Shown: positions 36,957-48,699 of the stretch, piece after piece | Position numbering within the stretch: the stretch's first letter is position 1 | Layout of the letters: each line of letters begins with the position of its first letter | NCBI GenBank assembly: GCA_029931535.1 | Contig: JAQPZY010001675.1 | Coordinates: 1,669,501-1,733,500, forward strand | DNA from: Margaritifera margaritifera | Taxonomy: Eukaryota; Mollusca; Bivalvia; Unionida; Margaritiferidae | Direction: 5' to 3' | Length of the DNA stretch: 64,000 nt | Program-made: the position numbers and the translations under genes | Notes under the pieces: model-generated | What the model was told of the DNA's origin: nothing | Seen by the model: the letters and a program-made list of their open reading frames with translations, nothing else | Database searches by the model: none

Positions 36957-37647
36957 TATGTTTATTTTAGTAGTATGGATAAATACAACATTTTTTGTTT
37001 TGCATGCTTTGCCATAACAATTTAATAACTGGTCCACGTTCTCACTCGAAGCGCGCATTTTCTTGCGTGAAGGTCATAATTCCACTCAAAGATTGTTTGC
37101 TTCCAGGAGGCCTCAAAAATAAGAAAAATACATTATATATGAACATTATTACCATCCTTATCTTTTTGTATATTCTTCTTCTTCTCCTGAAAGTATTTTG
37201 ATCAAACAATACTCAGTCAATGAACATAACCATAAAATAAATAATGTTCAAAATATTACTAAAAATAAATCAGGTTTCTGAATTGTAAATGGACTGAATA
37301 AGTATGCAATAATATACAAAGAAGGAAATATAAAATTTATGTTTATGTTATTAAATACATTTTCTGCGACAGAAAATTCTATTAATTTCAATTGCTATTA
37401 TAAACATAAAATTCCACTAATTTGCTATAACGTGTACATCTATGCTATATTTGATCGGTTTTTGACACACTTGTTAATTTTTGACGGAGACTTGCTTCAT
37501 TTACTGGAATCGCAACCAACAGTTAAAGCTTTCGACGAACAATAAACTGTAAGTGTCATGCAATCTCTTTCTCCAAAATCTTCTTTGATGGGATGATGCT
37601 TTTATTATTTTTAATTTGTTTTTGTTGCCTTTTCTTCTTCTTTCCAG
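36957..37647. other. Unassigned spacer
   Basis: Two small plus-strand frames, at 36995-37201 and 37339-37545, look random. Confidence 0.45.
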
Positions 37648-37866
37648 AAGATTATCATTAATGCACACGGAAACATAAATTGTTCTATCGACTCCAACAC
37701 TGTGATCGATTTCAGGAACAAGGTGTTCAGAATCCCAGTTAATTATGTTTGTCAGCTACAGATCGGTAACTTGTCCAACGGATCACTTCTGTTTATCCGT
37801 TTAATGCAGATTCGAAACTACGACGGTTATGAAGTCAATTCCGAGAGGCTGGTCCTTCGAGATTAA
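37648..37866 (+). CDS. Possible exon of an unknown gene
   Basis: A 72-residue open stretch follows a strong acceptor-like tract, TTCTTCTTCTTTCCAG. It encodes NINCSIDSNTVIDFRNKVFR, then VCQLQIGNLSNGSLLFIRLM and ends ERLVLRD before TAA. The alternation of hydrophobic and polar residues suggests a beta-rich protein. Downstream decayed reading (to about 38,100) includes fragments such as NIGCIHISEILENIGSI. I do not recognise the family. Together with the remnant at 38.8-39.25 kb it may be one multi-part gene, which has a relative at 22 kb. Confidence 0.4.
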   Translation, partial: KIIINAHGNINCSIDSNTVIDFRNKVFRIPVNYVCQLQIGNLSNGSLLFIRLMQIRNYDGYEVNSERLVLRD

Positions 37867-38120
37867 CAAGGCCATGGTCTTTACTGATGAATGTCATCCG
37901 AGTAATTAAGGTGAATATGGAAGCAACATTGGCTGTATCCATATCTCTGAAATATTGGAAAATATCGGATCTATTCGAAGTCATTAGACTAGGCTTCTGC
38001 AGGAATAACCGAAAAGGAATTGTGCTTAAGTTCCAATTCATTCCCCGGATAAAAGAGTGCTTCTGCTTGCGAACTTTCAGAGGCATTTGAAAAGAAGATT
38101 TCCTGTGATTAATACACGTT
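37867..38120 (+). pseudogene. Decayed continuation of the unknown gene
   Basis: Frames shift several times. One 67-residue piece at 37887-38090 has MNVIRVIKVNMEATLAVSIS and another frame has SSNSFPG-like wording. The composition is more protein-like than the flanks. No motif is recognised. Confidence 0.3.
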
Positions 38121-38770
38121 GACGTAGCCAAATGACATTTTATTATTATTTACCGAAAATCACGTCTTCCTTGAAACTATTTTTTTTTCTTTTGTTATAT
38201 TTGTATAATCTAGCAAGTGTGCCTGCATTGCATCCCTTCGAATGTAAATTATTTACATGTGCCATAAATAAAAAAAAACAATCGCATAGGATACCAAAAT
38301 AAATTAATGACTGGAACCTGGAGTACACACGTAAACTTCAAACTAAACAACAAACAAACAAACAGAAACACAACAAAAACATTTTTAGGTCAATCAGTTT
38401 TAAATTTTTAAAACAAATTATGAAAAAAGTTTAATTTCCTGCACATTGGCGTCAACTATATATCATACCAGTTAGTTCTGCAATGGATGATTGAAAAAAC
38501 AGCTCATTTCATATAGATGTAAACTCCTAATATGATACTAAAAACTGTTTATTGTTACAGTCTTCGGTCGAATAGTGTGGCTCGAATTTTGGTCGTGCGT
38601 GTTTGAGTGTGTGTCTGTGCGTTATGGGTATGATATAATTTTTCCGCCATCAAAGTAGTATCAAAATTTTGATTCAGAAATATGTATCTACCTTTTGTTT
38701 TTGCATTTTAAAACTAGCCGATAGTGGCACAAGTTCGATTTATGAACGTAAGTAGGTCTTCAAAATAAAT

Positions 38771-39245
38771 ATGAAAATTCCCTCCCCCTTCTCCTTGTCA
38801 CAAGTATTAGCCCGACTTACAGCATTTACAGTTCTTGCCCCTGTACTTGCTGCACTTGCTTTCACAATCGGAACATCACTCGTCCATTTCCGTCTGGTTC
38901 TGAATTGCGGCGAATTATATCTAAGGTTTCATTCTCGATTTAATGGAAAAGGCAGAGGATGTACTGATTGTTGCTTTCAGAAATAATCTGAGTTGGAGTT
39001 GATGGTCTCTGTAATACTGAGATCGATACTGGACAGTTGATTGACCTATTTATATCTTCTGTATCTTGATGACCGCATCATGGAAGTGAATACTCTCAAT
39101 ATGACCGACTCAATGCACATGATATCGTTAACGTTGAAATTGGTCACGATTTGACGAAATGGAACTATGATGGAAATTTCAGGAAATAATGTGGAACTTT
39201 CAATGAGGCCAGAGTTGATTCTGATTTCATTTCAGATAAGGTAGG
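38771..39245 (+). pseudogene. Remnant of the unknown gene shared with 22 kb (minus)
   Basis: The first frame, 38771-38986, encodes a hydrophobic segment FTVLAPVLAALAFTIGTSLV. In a second frame follow VGVDGLCNTEIDTGQLIDLF and, after stops, HDIVNVEIGHDLTKWNYDGN, CGTFNEARV and DSDFISDKVGK. This last part aligns with minus-strand sequence at 22,289-22,440, and a loose match extends to 22,448-22,633. Shared order across 250 bp or more argues for a common gene rather than a chance 28-base match. A hydrophobic segment upstream could be membrane-spanning. Function unknown. Confidence 0.45.
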
Positions 39246-39835
39246 CAAGTAGTACACCTTACAACATAATCAAACCGTTGGCCAAAAGAGACAGATTCTG
39301 ATAGACAAGTAAATGTATACACTCGAGAACTGTTTTGCTTTGTTTTTTAGTCAATGAAAGAAAAAAGTTTCCAGTTTCTACTTTTCGCACAGAGTTCTGT
39401 TTCGATAAATAAATCTGATGTGGTTCACTATTATACATATTTACAAAATGAATGGAATTTTTAAAAAAAATTATCCAATGATTAAAATTGAAGCCTAAAT
39501 AAGTGATAATTTGGTAATGATAAAACTCGTATAAAGCAAAGAATGAAGAGTAAAGCACGAGTCAAAATAGATCATAAGAAATGGACATTAATTTTAAGTT
39601 CATATATCAGTTTGACTGGAGTATGTTCCGTGTAGTTTATTTAAAAATGTTTTTTTTATGAATGGGAAATATTTCCTTCCCATGACATATAAGTATTATG
39701 AAATCTTTAAAACTGTTTAAACTATTTTTAACTATTGTCCCTAATCACGTATGTATCATTAGTCTTGGGCTTTGGAATTTTTAGACCACATGATTGGCAT
39801 ATGATTTAATAACCGCATTAATTATTAAATGGATT
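39246..39835. other. Unassigned AT-rich spacer
   Basis: The 99-residue minus-strand frame at 39259-39558 shows no motif. Confidence 0.5.
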
Positions 39836-39837
39836 TC

Positions 39838-39866
39838 TTCTTATTATTCTTCTTCCTCCTCCTCCT

Positions 39867-39897
<31 letters not shown>

Positions 39898-39945
39898 TTA
39901 TTATTATTATTATTATTATTATCATCATCATCATCATCATCATCA
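39838..39945. repeat. Compound triplet microsatellite (TTC)n(TTA)n(TCA)n
   Basis: About 16 TTC/TCC triplets, then about nine TTA, then about eight TCA in uninterrupted succession. Apparent Ser, Tyr, His or Leu runs are translations of it. Confidence 0.95.
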
Positions 39946-40274
39946 TGGACACTTGATCAAGGAAAATATAGTTTAAAAATTGTTACTGTTGATCTGTCCA
40001 ATTCTTTCATTTTCTTATCGTTTTTACTTAAAAAGACCCAAGCAATACGTATAAACGTCAAAATAGTAAATATTTCTATCACATATTACAATAAACTTAG
40101 CTTCTTCTTGAAACTATATTATTTACCAAGTTAAAACCTCAGTAAATTGAGAAAAGTTCATGTTTCAATTTCTCAAAGTTCGTCATAAGAAAGATCTACT
40201 CTTCGATGAAAAGGAATTCAGGAATTCAACTTTCAGTAAAATGGAATACGAAAACAACATCACCTTTTGTTACA

Positions 40275-40602
40275 TTGATTGCACGCAATATAATGCTACA
40301 TTCATTGCACGCAATATCATGCTACATTAATTGCACGCAATATAATGCTACATTCATTGCACGCAATATAATGCTACATTCATTGCACGCAATATAATGC
40401 TACATTTATTGCACGCAATATAATGCTACATTCATTGCACGCAATATAATGCTACATTCATTGCACGCAATATACTGCTACATTCATTGCACGCAATATA
40501 ATGCTACATTCATTGCACGCAATATAATGCTACATTCATTGCACGCAATATAATGCTACATTCATTGCACGCAATATAATGCTACATTCATTGCACGGGA
40601 TA
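40275..40602. repeat. 26-bp minisatellite, 12-13 units
   Basis: Unit CATTGCACGCAATATAATGC followed by TACATT. Units are almost identical. Each contains the imperfect palindrome ATTGCACGCAAT. Confidence 0.95.
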
Positions 40603-40914
40603 TATAGACACCTATATACCATTACACACATACGTTCACACAGACTAAGAGAGATGAAAGGATGTTTTAAGTTTTTCTTTTGTTTCGGTCAGAGAAACAT
40701 TGACAAAAACATACATACATACATGCATCCATACAAATATGCATACCTGCACAAATATAACATGTTTTGTCAATATTGAGCAGTATTTCTATTTCTTGAA
40801 ACATGGGTGGCTGTGAGAAGGGCATTTAGGGAGGATGGGGTTAGCAAAGACCTAGCTCTTGTCTTTTCTTATGCTCAAACTTCTCCTCAACATCGGTTCG
40901 CCCGCAGTGGAATT

Positions 40915-41508
40915 CTATATCCGGAGTGATAGTACTAATGCCACTGTGTAATTCTACATCCGGAGTGATAGTAATAATGCCACTGTGTAATTCTATATCC
41001 TGAGTGATAGTACTAATGCCACTGTGTAATTCTATACCCGGAGTGATAGTACTAATGCCACTGTGTAATTCTATATCCGGAGTGATAGTAATAATGCCAC
41101 TGTGTAATTCTATACCCGGAGTGATAGTAATAATGCCGCTGTGTAATTATATTCCCGGAATGATAGTACTAATGCCGCTGTGTAATTTTATACCCGGAGT
41201 GATAGTAATAATGCCACTGTGTAATTCGATACCCAGAGTGATAGTAATAATGCCACTGTGTAATTCTATACCCGGAGTGATAGTACTAATTCCGCTGTAT
41301 AATTCTATACCCGGAGTGATAGTAATAATGCCACTGTGTAATTCTATATTCGGAGTGATAGTACTAATGCCGCTGTGTAATTCTATACCCGGAGTGATAG
41401 TAATAATGCCACTGTGTAATTCTATATCCGGAGTGATAGTACTAATGCCGCAGTGTAATTATATACCCGGAGTGATAGTACTAATGCCGCTGCTGTTGCT
41501 ACTAATAC
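40915..41508. repeat. 39-bp minisatellite, 15 units
   Basis: Unit GTGATAGTACTAATGCCACT followed by GTGTAATTCTATATCCGGA. TACTAATG/AATAATG and CCACTG/CCGCTG variants alternate. The 171-residue frame at 41004-41519 is this 13-codon unit translated (VIVLMPLCNSIPG). Confidence 0.95.
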
Positions 41509-41559
41509 TCTCTAAATGACGTTCTTTGTTCCAGTGAATGTGTCGGATTTGATTTAACT

Positions 41560-42100
41560 TTCTGCGATTGTTTGCCATCGCAGGAATTTCTGACGGCACT
41601 TCCTACATCACCATCGTTGTCATAAAAATAGGACCATTTAAAAAAGAAGAAGCAAAAAGAGCTAAAGAAATTTATACAACAACAAAAACAAGAAGAATTT
41701 GTTTTTGTACAAGAAGAAGAAGAGGAATAGAATAAACGAGAGATGAAAGCCATGACCATAAGCGGTGAAGAGAGTGAAGTCAGTGAAACATGAACTTCAA
41801 AAATCGTGAGTCTGTTATATGAAATTCTGGCTGAACTGAAACAGATGAGAGCGATGTATGAAGCCTCTGTGATCAAACCCAAGAGAAAAAGACCCGCTTT
41901 GCATAAAAAAAATTCAAAACCATCCATAACAGCAAATGCCACTACAACCACTACCACAAAGCAACAACAGCCGTAGGACTCAGACGAGAAAAGAGTTAAA
42001 ACAGTTGCAGTTGATAATGGAAGATCCATGAAGGGTTTAACACTTCTTTTCTTGGTAACCGGCGTCCCTCTTTTAGGGCCACCAATATCTCTCAGAAAAG
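41560..42100 (+). pseudogene. Lysine-rich decayed ORFs upstream of the Polinton polymerase
   Basis: Plus-strand readings include KKKKQKELKKFIQQQKQEEF, then MKAMTISGEESEVSET, then SKIVSLLYEILAELKQMRAM and a basic IKPKRKRP tail, ending MKGLTLLFLVTGVPLLG. The central part could form a coiled coil, and the pieces lie in different frames. The location just before the polymerase suggests an accessory Polinton gene. I cannot name it. Confidence 0.35.
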
Positions 42101-42365
42101 TGATACTGATCCGTTATACTCGAATAAAAAATGTATCTGTACCTATGTGTAGATAGGAATTGTTATTTTTTTTTTTTTTAAAAAAGGCACAAAGGGAATG
42201 ATAAGCAAATCAAGACTATTTTGATTTTCATTTATATTTGGTATATTTTCGTGAATAAGAATCACAATGAAATTTCAAATACGTCCTTTTGCAAAAGACC
42301 ATTTTAAAAAATTCTACCTAAAACGATGTTTTATGAGCATCTGGCTTTGAATCTGTTAGAGGGAA

Positions 42366-42477
42366 AGGGCGAGAGAGAGAGAGAGAAAGAGAGAGAGAGC
42401 GAGAGAGAGAGAGAAAGAGAGAGAACGAAAGAGAGAGAGAGCGAGAGAGAGAGAGAAAGAGAGAGAAAGAGGGAGAC

Positions 42478-42553
<76 letters not shown>
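42366..42553. repeat. (GA)n microsatellite with CAGA interruptions
   Basis: About 188 bp of GA with AAG, ACG and CAGA interruptions on the left and a pure run on the right. Confidence 0.95.
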
Positions 42554-42556
<3 letters not shown>

Positions 42557-42729
42557 TATTCCATCAAACTCGAGTAGTCCACAACCATGAAGCAATCACA
42601 TCGCTCCAAAGAAAAGTCAGAAACAAAGCGACGACGACGTCTAGAACGCTGTGTGCTACCTTAACACTTAGCACAAGTGCACCCTATCGATTTTAACGAG
42701 ATGAGCGATCTGTATGCATTACCATCATC

Positions 42730-45700
42730 ATGACCTCGGCCAACAGAGTCAAGATCTTCCAAGTGTTAAAGTCGTTCGGTAGTCCCTGAAGATTATTTCA
42801 TATTCAATCTACAAACAGGGTGACTTCCAGAAAATTTAGAGGGACCGCCAACACTTACAGGGTCAAATTTAAAGAGTTCAAGTCCCAAGTCCCAAGTCCC
42901 CGCAGAGAAAGCGGCAGCTTTTATTACGGACTTCTATTTGAATCTATGTTGAATGAGTTCAAACGACAGTGTCCAGCTGAAGGTCAAGATCGTTTGTGAC
43001 TTTGTATCACTCATGGCAGTTTGAAATCTCCTGTCTGAATCGAATTTAGTAAACCCAATGAATTACCACCTCACAAAATCATCGACAAAATTTAATACGT
43101 GCAACAAAATAACGACGAATTTGACATAACCATTGGAAAAACCATCGTCCATATGACTCACGTTGAATTCAATCTGGTAGCGGACGACGCAAAGTCTTAT
43201 CTGTGGATCAACTACGTACTACCAAACCAAGTATTGTGAAGATTGACAATAACCAAGACCACATATGTTTAGCCCGCACTATCGTGGTGGCTAGAGCTTC
43301 TGTAAAGGAAACAGATACACATAAATGGAAGCGATTATATGAAAGGATTAGAAAATCAAACTATTCCCAACAGCGGAGAGACGCAGAGACCCTTTTGAAC
43401 AAGCTAGGGTTTAAAAAAAAACGTGTGTGGAACTTGTGAAGTGCTGAAAAGTGTTAGCTCCTCGCTATACGTTTGAAAGTTTATCCCTAAGTAATCCGTT
43501 GAGATCTCCGCTTCGAAGATCTCATTTCCATTCGTAAAAATATATTCACGTCTATTATCACCAAAATCATTTCGATGCTGTTACCAATTTCAAAGGATTC
43601 ATTGAATACGGATACTAATGCGACAAGTGTGACATAGGCTTTAACAATCGGGAGCAAATTGCGCATTGTGGAGGGAGATGTCATGGCTGTTTAGAGTCTA
43701 GTTTGCTGAGAGAAAAGACACGATTCTGTGTACCAGCTGTGGACGACAAACCGTCAGACCACAGACCAAGGTATTACGACCAACATCAAACGAAAGAGTT
43801 TCAAGAAATGAAAAAAGCTTGCGAATTATTTAAAGTGTCTCCAAAATGTGGACATTATGTTCGTACCAATTCGAAATCCTTAAATATTTGCCCATAAAAG
43901 AAACGATGTTGATCATCACTTTACATTCAGCGATATGTCGACGAACCAGACGAAGGACTGGACATCGACAACAACAAGAAAAATAAACGGGACCATACCG
44001 AAGACTTTATCTTTTTCACCTTGAATGTTGCAAGACTCAGGTATTCACCCTTGAATGTTGCAAGACTCAGGTATTCACATTCCTAACGTTGTGTCGCTCA
44101 TCGATCTTGTCATGAATGTATTCAGGAACCTTTTTTTTATCACTGTCGGAATTGTAGCTTGCTCCCGGGCGAAAGAGAAAAATATTTCGTGGACCTAATA
44201 CTCTTTCCGATTTAACTCAGTGGGTCTTAGACCCCTCGGAAAACTGAGACGGAGAGGAGGCGCATTGTAAAGTGATTGCTCACAATTCATTGGGGTAGGA
44301 AAGAAAATTAAACTGAATGGCCACAAGTGACTATGAATGGAGCTAAGAGTATTCACATGAAAGTGGAACAGTAAAGTTTAAAGATTCCATGAGTTTCTTG
44401 CCTATGCCTTTGACTAAAATATCCAAAGCGTTTGGAATGATTGCAATGGTTAAAGGATATTTTACTCATTTTTCAATACCAAAGAAAATCAAGACGTCGT
44501 GCTACCTCATTGGTCTATGAGAACGATGCAGCTCAAAGCTATCTACCCATGGTATCAAGCCCATTCTTCGGACCCTTTTGATACTCAAGAAGTAATGCTG
44601 TAGCTGCGGTTCAATGTAGACATTCTACGGCGTTGTTGTGGAACATTTCGACACTTATTTCTCGAGCACGGAAGTATCAATCCATTGAAGAAAGCTTCTT
44701 TCATTACCAAAACTTGTCGATTGGTGCACCGAACGAATTGCATGCCCGAGAACACCCTAGTTATTGTACCACCTCAAAAGTATCAATCGGTGAGTCATCG
44801 GAATTCGGCCAAAGCTTTACGTTGGTTACACTACCTATGCAAAACTCAAAACATGTGGATACAACATGGCAGAAACGGTGTAGAAAAGAAGATGGGTTCT
44901 CACTTTGTCGATGGTTATGATTTGGAACACCCACAGATCATGTACCTATGGCACAGATGTCACATGTGCTATCCTGGCCGAGAACTGAACATTCCGTATA
45001 CAGGGATGACCCTGGAAGATCTGTACGAATGAACTTGCCAACGACGCCAGAGTATGAAAGCTCAAGGATACCGTGTGGCGGAAAAGTGGGAACACTACTA
45101 GGATTGACTTTTCGAAACAGACTCAGAATTTCTACGCATTGTCCAAGACTACAATGTGGTGGACATCAAATCGTTAGATCCTCGCGACAGTTTGTTTGGA
45201 GGAACGACCAATGCAACACGCTTACTGTACAAGACAGACAAATCTCAAGGTGAACAAATCAAATTTATTGATATGTGTTCATTTTTTCTTGGGTCTGTAA
45301 ATATGCTCAGTTTCCAATAGATCACCCTGAAATTTTGACAGAACACATCGACGTGGAACACATTCGCCAGTACGAAGATCTGATCAAATGGAAAGTTCTT
45401 AGACTGACGTACTTGTGCCATCCCGTGTTGCTTCATCATTGCAACGGAAACATGACGTTTCCATTATTTCGTACGTGTGCTGAAACGTGTAATCAACATA
45501 AACTATGTCGTCACGACGACGAAGAGCGGGCTTTGACAGGAATGTGGGTGAACGTGGAATAGTTTCATGCTCTCGATCGTGGATACCAATTGTTAAAGGT
45601 ATACGAAATTTGGATCTTTCCCACCACAGAACAATACCAGCAGGACCAATCGAGTCCAGGGATAGTTTCTGGATACGTCAACGAGTTTCTCAAATTTAAC

Positions 45701-46815
45701 ATGAAACTAGCGGTTAATCCTACTAGAGACAGACCAATTCAAGCGATGGTACCGATCCATAGAAGGAATCCAACTGGAACACGTGGAACTCAATTAAGGG
45801 AGATGAGCTTTTGGTGCAGTCATGCTCATTTGTTTGTAGAGAAAAGTAGCACAACGCTCCAGGGTGCCCAATACTTGGTGGATCCAAGTCGATTCTTTCA
45901 TTGGATCGACGATTTCATTGTGGTCAATTAGGAAGAGGTCATAAGTTTAACCAACCCATCGAGTTTGCCAATGTAATCATTGCTACTTATATGAAACGAA
46001 TACCCGTTTGAAATTGAACTTGGTTTGGGAACATTTAGGGGACCGGGTACGTTATACTTTGACACCGAGAAATGTATGTACATTGATCGAACTGAAAGCT
46101 ATCACCCGCACATCGAAGACGAACGTTTAGGAACATGGAGCAACAAACATCCGAAGATACTATTCTCAGTTTTGAGAGTGGCGAACCAAAACATTACGGA
46201 TACCACTAGAGATAAGAAAGGACAACTTCACATCAAAATAAAAAGTTAAAGGACTGACACTGAACTATCGTTCCGGTTATTTCGTGAACTATAACGTGCT
46301 GAAAGAAGCCTTAAAGCCCGGTCAAGATAAAGACTTTCTCGTCAAACCTCAGGTACCACAGGAGATTGTACGTTTGTCTGATCACCAAATTGTCATTAAA
46401 TCGTTGGAGAAATAATATTAGATCGTCTACGAGAAACGAGTACGACTTTCCCATCACAACACTCTACCGTACGTGGACCACCCTCCAGTATAAAAAGGGA
46501 GAGTTCCTAGGAAGGAAGATCGTTTTGACTAGACACGTTCACACAGAAAGATGCTTTCCACACATAAAAATACGACTTCCATGATGTACCGCATGAGGAG
46601 AGTGATGCTGTGCGCTGCGACAAGATCGATGCAAGGTCTTGTTCCACTATAAAAAAAAGTATGCAGTTACCGTGCCGAACTCAGGAAGTCACCATGAGCA
46701 TCATCATCATCCTTGTTACAACCCATCTTTTATTACATCACAGGCTCAAGTCATATTATGGAGAATCACGAAAGGAGAAGTATACAAGTTTCCTGTAGCT
46801 TTGCCTGGATATTAA
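42730..46815 (+). pseudogene. Protein-primed type-B DNA polymerase of the Polinton, broken
   Basis: The polymerase would replicate the element. Pieces appear in family order. An N-terminal part begins at ATG 42,730 (MTSANRVKIFQVL) and continues with FNLQTG-LPEN and MLNEFKRQCPAEGQD wording. Then comes PSIVKIDNNQDHICLARTIV (43.2 kb). The Cys-rich region around 43.6-43.9 kb has CDKCDIGFNNREQIAHCGGR. The exonuclease region is at 44.3-44.6 kb (FHEFLAYAFD-like, VDILRRCC). WHRCHMCYPGREL and MTLEDLYE lie at 44.95 kb. RFPLFRTCAETC and DDEERALTGMW lie at 45.4-45.55 kb, YGKWGQ-type sequence near 45.8 kb, and the palm strand YFDTEKCMYIDR at 46.05 kb. YFDTDS is usual there, so a catalytic Asp reads Glu. 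Stops and frameshifts separate the pieces. It ends at TAA 46,813. Confidence 0.9.
44021..44080. repeat. 30-bp tandem duplication within the polymerase pseudogene
   Basis: TTGAATGTTGCAAGACTCAG plus GTATTCACCC is repeated at 44,021 and 44,051. The offset of 30 keeps the frame. Confidence 0.9.
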
Positions 46816-46850
46816 AAGTTTTCCAGCCGATTAATCACTTTTAAAGGGAA

Positions 46851-47057
46851 ATGGCCGAAATATCTGAAGTAACCACTCCGAAAGCATTAACTGGGGCAGC
46901 GTTTGTGTTGCGTGAAGGAGACAAAGTACAGTGTTTCATTTGTGGCGTAAACCTCTACGAATGGGAACCTAAATATTCAGCCAACGAAGAACATGCTAAG
47001 TGGTCTCCGCTCTGTAACTACATTCACTTGGTCGGTCCAGATATTTATCTCCATTAG
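46851..47057 (+). CDS. BIR-domain (inhibitor of apoptosis-like) protein
   Basis: An ATG-initiated 68-residue frame contains ALTGAAFVLREGDKVQCFIC, then GVNLYEWEP and ANEEHAKWSPLCNYI. This is the zinc-binding core of a BIR domain: C-x2-C, Trp after the second cysteine pair, H-x6-C, and a G-D-x-V-x-C-F-x-C start. BIR proteins bind and restrain caspases; large DNA viruses and some Polintons carry them to block host cell death. The start lies only 36 bp after the polymerase stop. A stop soon after the BIR core makes it shorter than typical IAPs and no RING finger is present. A second frame (46993-47190) with YNYFIQILVKRKEQLYSTWH may be its C-terminal part after a frameshift. It has the least damaged frame in the element. 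Confidence 0.85.
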   Translation: MAEISEVTTPKALTGAAFVLREGDKVQCFICGVNLYEWEPKYSANEEHAKWSPLCNYIHLVGPDIYLH

Positions 47058-47273
47058 TACTTTAGAAGAGAAGATTCATAGTTTATCTCCTGAGCTGCGA
47101 CAGCGCATTTACAACTATTTTATACAGATTCTAGTGAAACGCAAAGAACAATTGTATTCAACGTGGCATAAAATAAATAACCATTGGTAGCTCAATGTTA
47201 TAATAAAGACTGATTAAAGAAGGCTGTAGCAAAGTCGGGAAGAGATCTTTTCTGCCAACATGTTATAAGACTC

Positions 47274-47860
47274 GTGATGCTACGACTTCTGCATGATGTG
47301 CTGCACCAAATTCTTTGGAATGATGTCAATGAAAAGATTAAAGACTTAGAGGAGTACAAAGTGATCTTAGGACAATTCATTCCACCAGGCGATGCTCCTT
47401 TGAATTTAAGACGACGTGTCGTATGTGTGTTAGTGACTGTATTTATTGGATTTTGTTTACCTGCAGATTTACTTTGGCACATTTATCACCATTTTATACA
47501 AATACATGACCGCAATGACAGCAAAAACTTTGTTCACGAACAAAGCATTGGGTTGAAAGGCATGCGATTAGTGACGAACACAAATCTATCCCATTGGAGA
47601 AAAGAAGAGATTCATCACACTTTATCCACAGTATACAGTATACAGTGTCGCTAATGATTTACATCAACAGGCTTTACACTAATAATATACATGACTGGAA
47701 AAGCCTTGGAATCGTAGCTTAGAGACGAGACGTAGCTCGCCATGCAAAAATTGTGTGTGCATGTTTAAAGAGCTACCTATCCCAACAAAAACAACAAACA
47801 ACCGAGACGGACTGTGATGTGAGCTCTAGAAAGAAAAGACCTTATTTTTAAATTGCTGTA
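47274..47860 (+). pseudogene. Unknown ORF between BIR gene and ATPase
   Basis: An open frame of 126 residues (47274-47654) reads MMLRLLHDVLHQILWNDVNE, then LEEYKVILGQFIPPGDAPLN, LRRRVV and a hydrophobic LVTVFIGFCLPADLLWHI. Another frame continues with MIYINRLYTNNIHDWKSLGI and CACLKSYLSQQKQQTTETDC. The first part looks helical and well composed as protein. It lies in line with the other plus-strand genes at similar spacing and probably belongs to the same element. I do not recognise it. The region may contain one gene with a frameshift near 47.65 kb, or two short ones. Confidence 0.45.
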
Positions 47861-47989
47861 ACATGATGTTTCATGTGTTGTCTCTTTTTGTAAATAAATG
47901 ATTTAAAATGTTGTTCCTGTATAAAATGTATCATATCATCTGTTTTTCTATCAGAATTCAAACTCTAGAGTCGTGGCTGCATCCTCCGT

Positions 47990-48690
47990 TCTCAAAGTCA
48001 TTAACAAAAGGTCACCTCGTCAAAGTTGGCCGCACTGTATCTTCGCCATCTCTTTAACGTTCTCATTGCTGGTCCTAGCCGTTCGTGTAAAACCGAATTT
48101 GTCCGACGTTTGATGGAACACAAGAATCCTATTGATTGTCCTCCACAACGCATTATGTGTTGTTACAAAGAGTGGCAAACGGCTGACTCGCTACTGAAAG
48201 AAAGTTAAGGAGAACACATATTGCTTGTAGAAGGTATTCCTAGCGAAATCAATGGAATCGTGCCTGACTGTAGTAAAATTCGTCTCGTCATCTTTGATGA
48301 TATGTTAGGGGAAGATGAAGAAGAAATTAAAATTTGGTTTATACGAAAAGGACATCGCGCAACGTTAGACATACTTTACACTACACCAAATGTATTTCAA
48401 CAAAGCCAAGTCCATCCCACATCAGCCTCAATACGTTATATATGTTCTTGTTCTAAAGTCCTCGTGACAAATATCAAGTCCAAGTGTTGGATCAACAATT
48501 GGGATCTCCAAGGCTGAATTACGCATATGACGACGACGCACCTTTGCCACCTATTACTGCTCGATTTAAACCCCAAAACTCCTCATTATTTGTGATTTCG
48601 TACGGATTTATTCCACTATTGGATTTCTTCGTTTTCGTCTGTCTAAAACAAAACTATAACAACAAAATTCATTTCCTTCATTCCTGACAT
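47990..48690 (+). pseudogene. FtsK/HerA-type packaging ATPase of the Polinton
   Basis: The genome-packaging ATPase would pump DNA into a capsid. MAALYLRHLFNVLIAGPSRS then CKTEFVRRLMEH gives the Walker A region, where a G-x4-G-K-T loop reads GPSRSCKT, so the last glycine is Cys and the loop is damaged. After a stop near 48,206 comes LVIFDDMLGEDEEE, the Walker B strand with two acidic residues. TTPNVFQQSQVHPTSASI and SASIRYICSCSKVLVTN follow, as in the family's sensor region. The C-terminal part, DDAPLPPITARFKPQNS, is in another frame. Two stops split the gene. The family assignment rests on motif order and gene context. Confidence 0.82.
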
Positions 48691-48699
48691 TATTCCGCA

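Noticed and set aside
36576..37058. A 160-residue minus-strand repetitive protein
   Set aside because: Reverse reading of the 27-bp array.
41004..41519. A 171-residue repetitive hydrophobic protein
   Set aside because: Translation of the 39-bp array; the open frame is a consequence of the unit length.
41502..42029. A 175-residue minus-strand frame with Phe/Cys/Ser runs
   Set aside because: It is the reverse of lysine/glutamate-rich plus-strand codons that make better sense as coding sequence near the Polinton.
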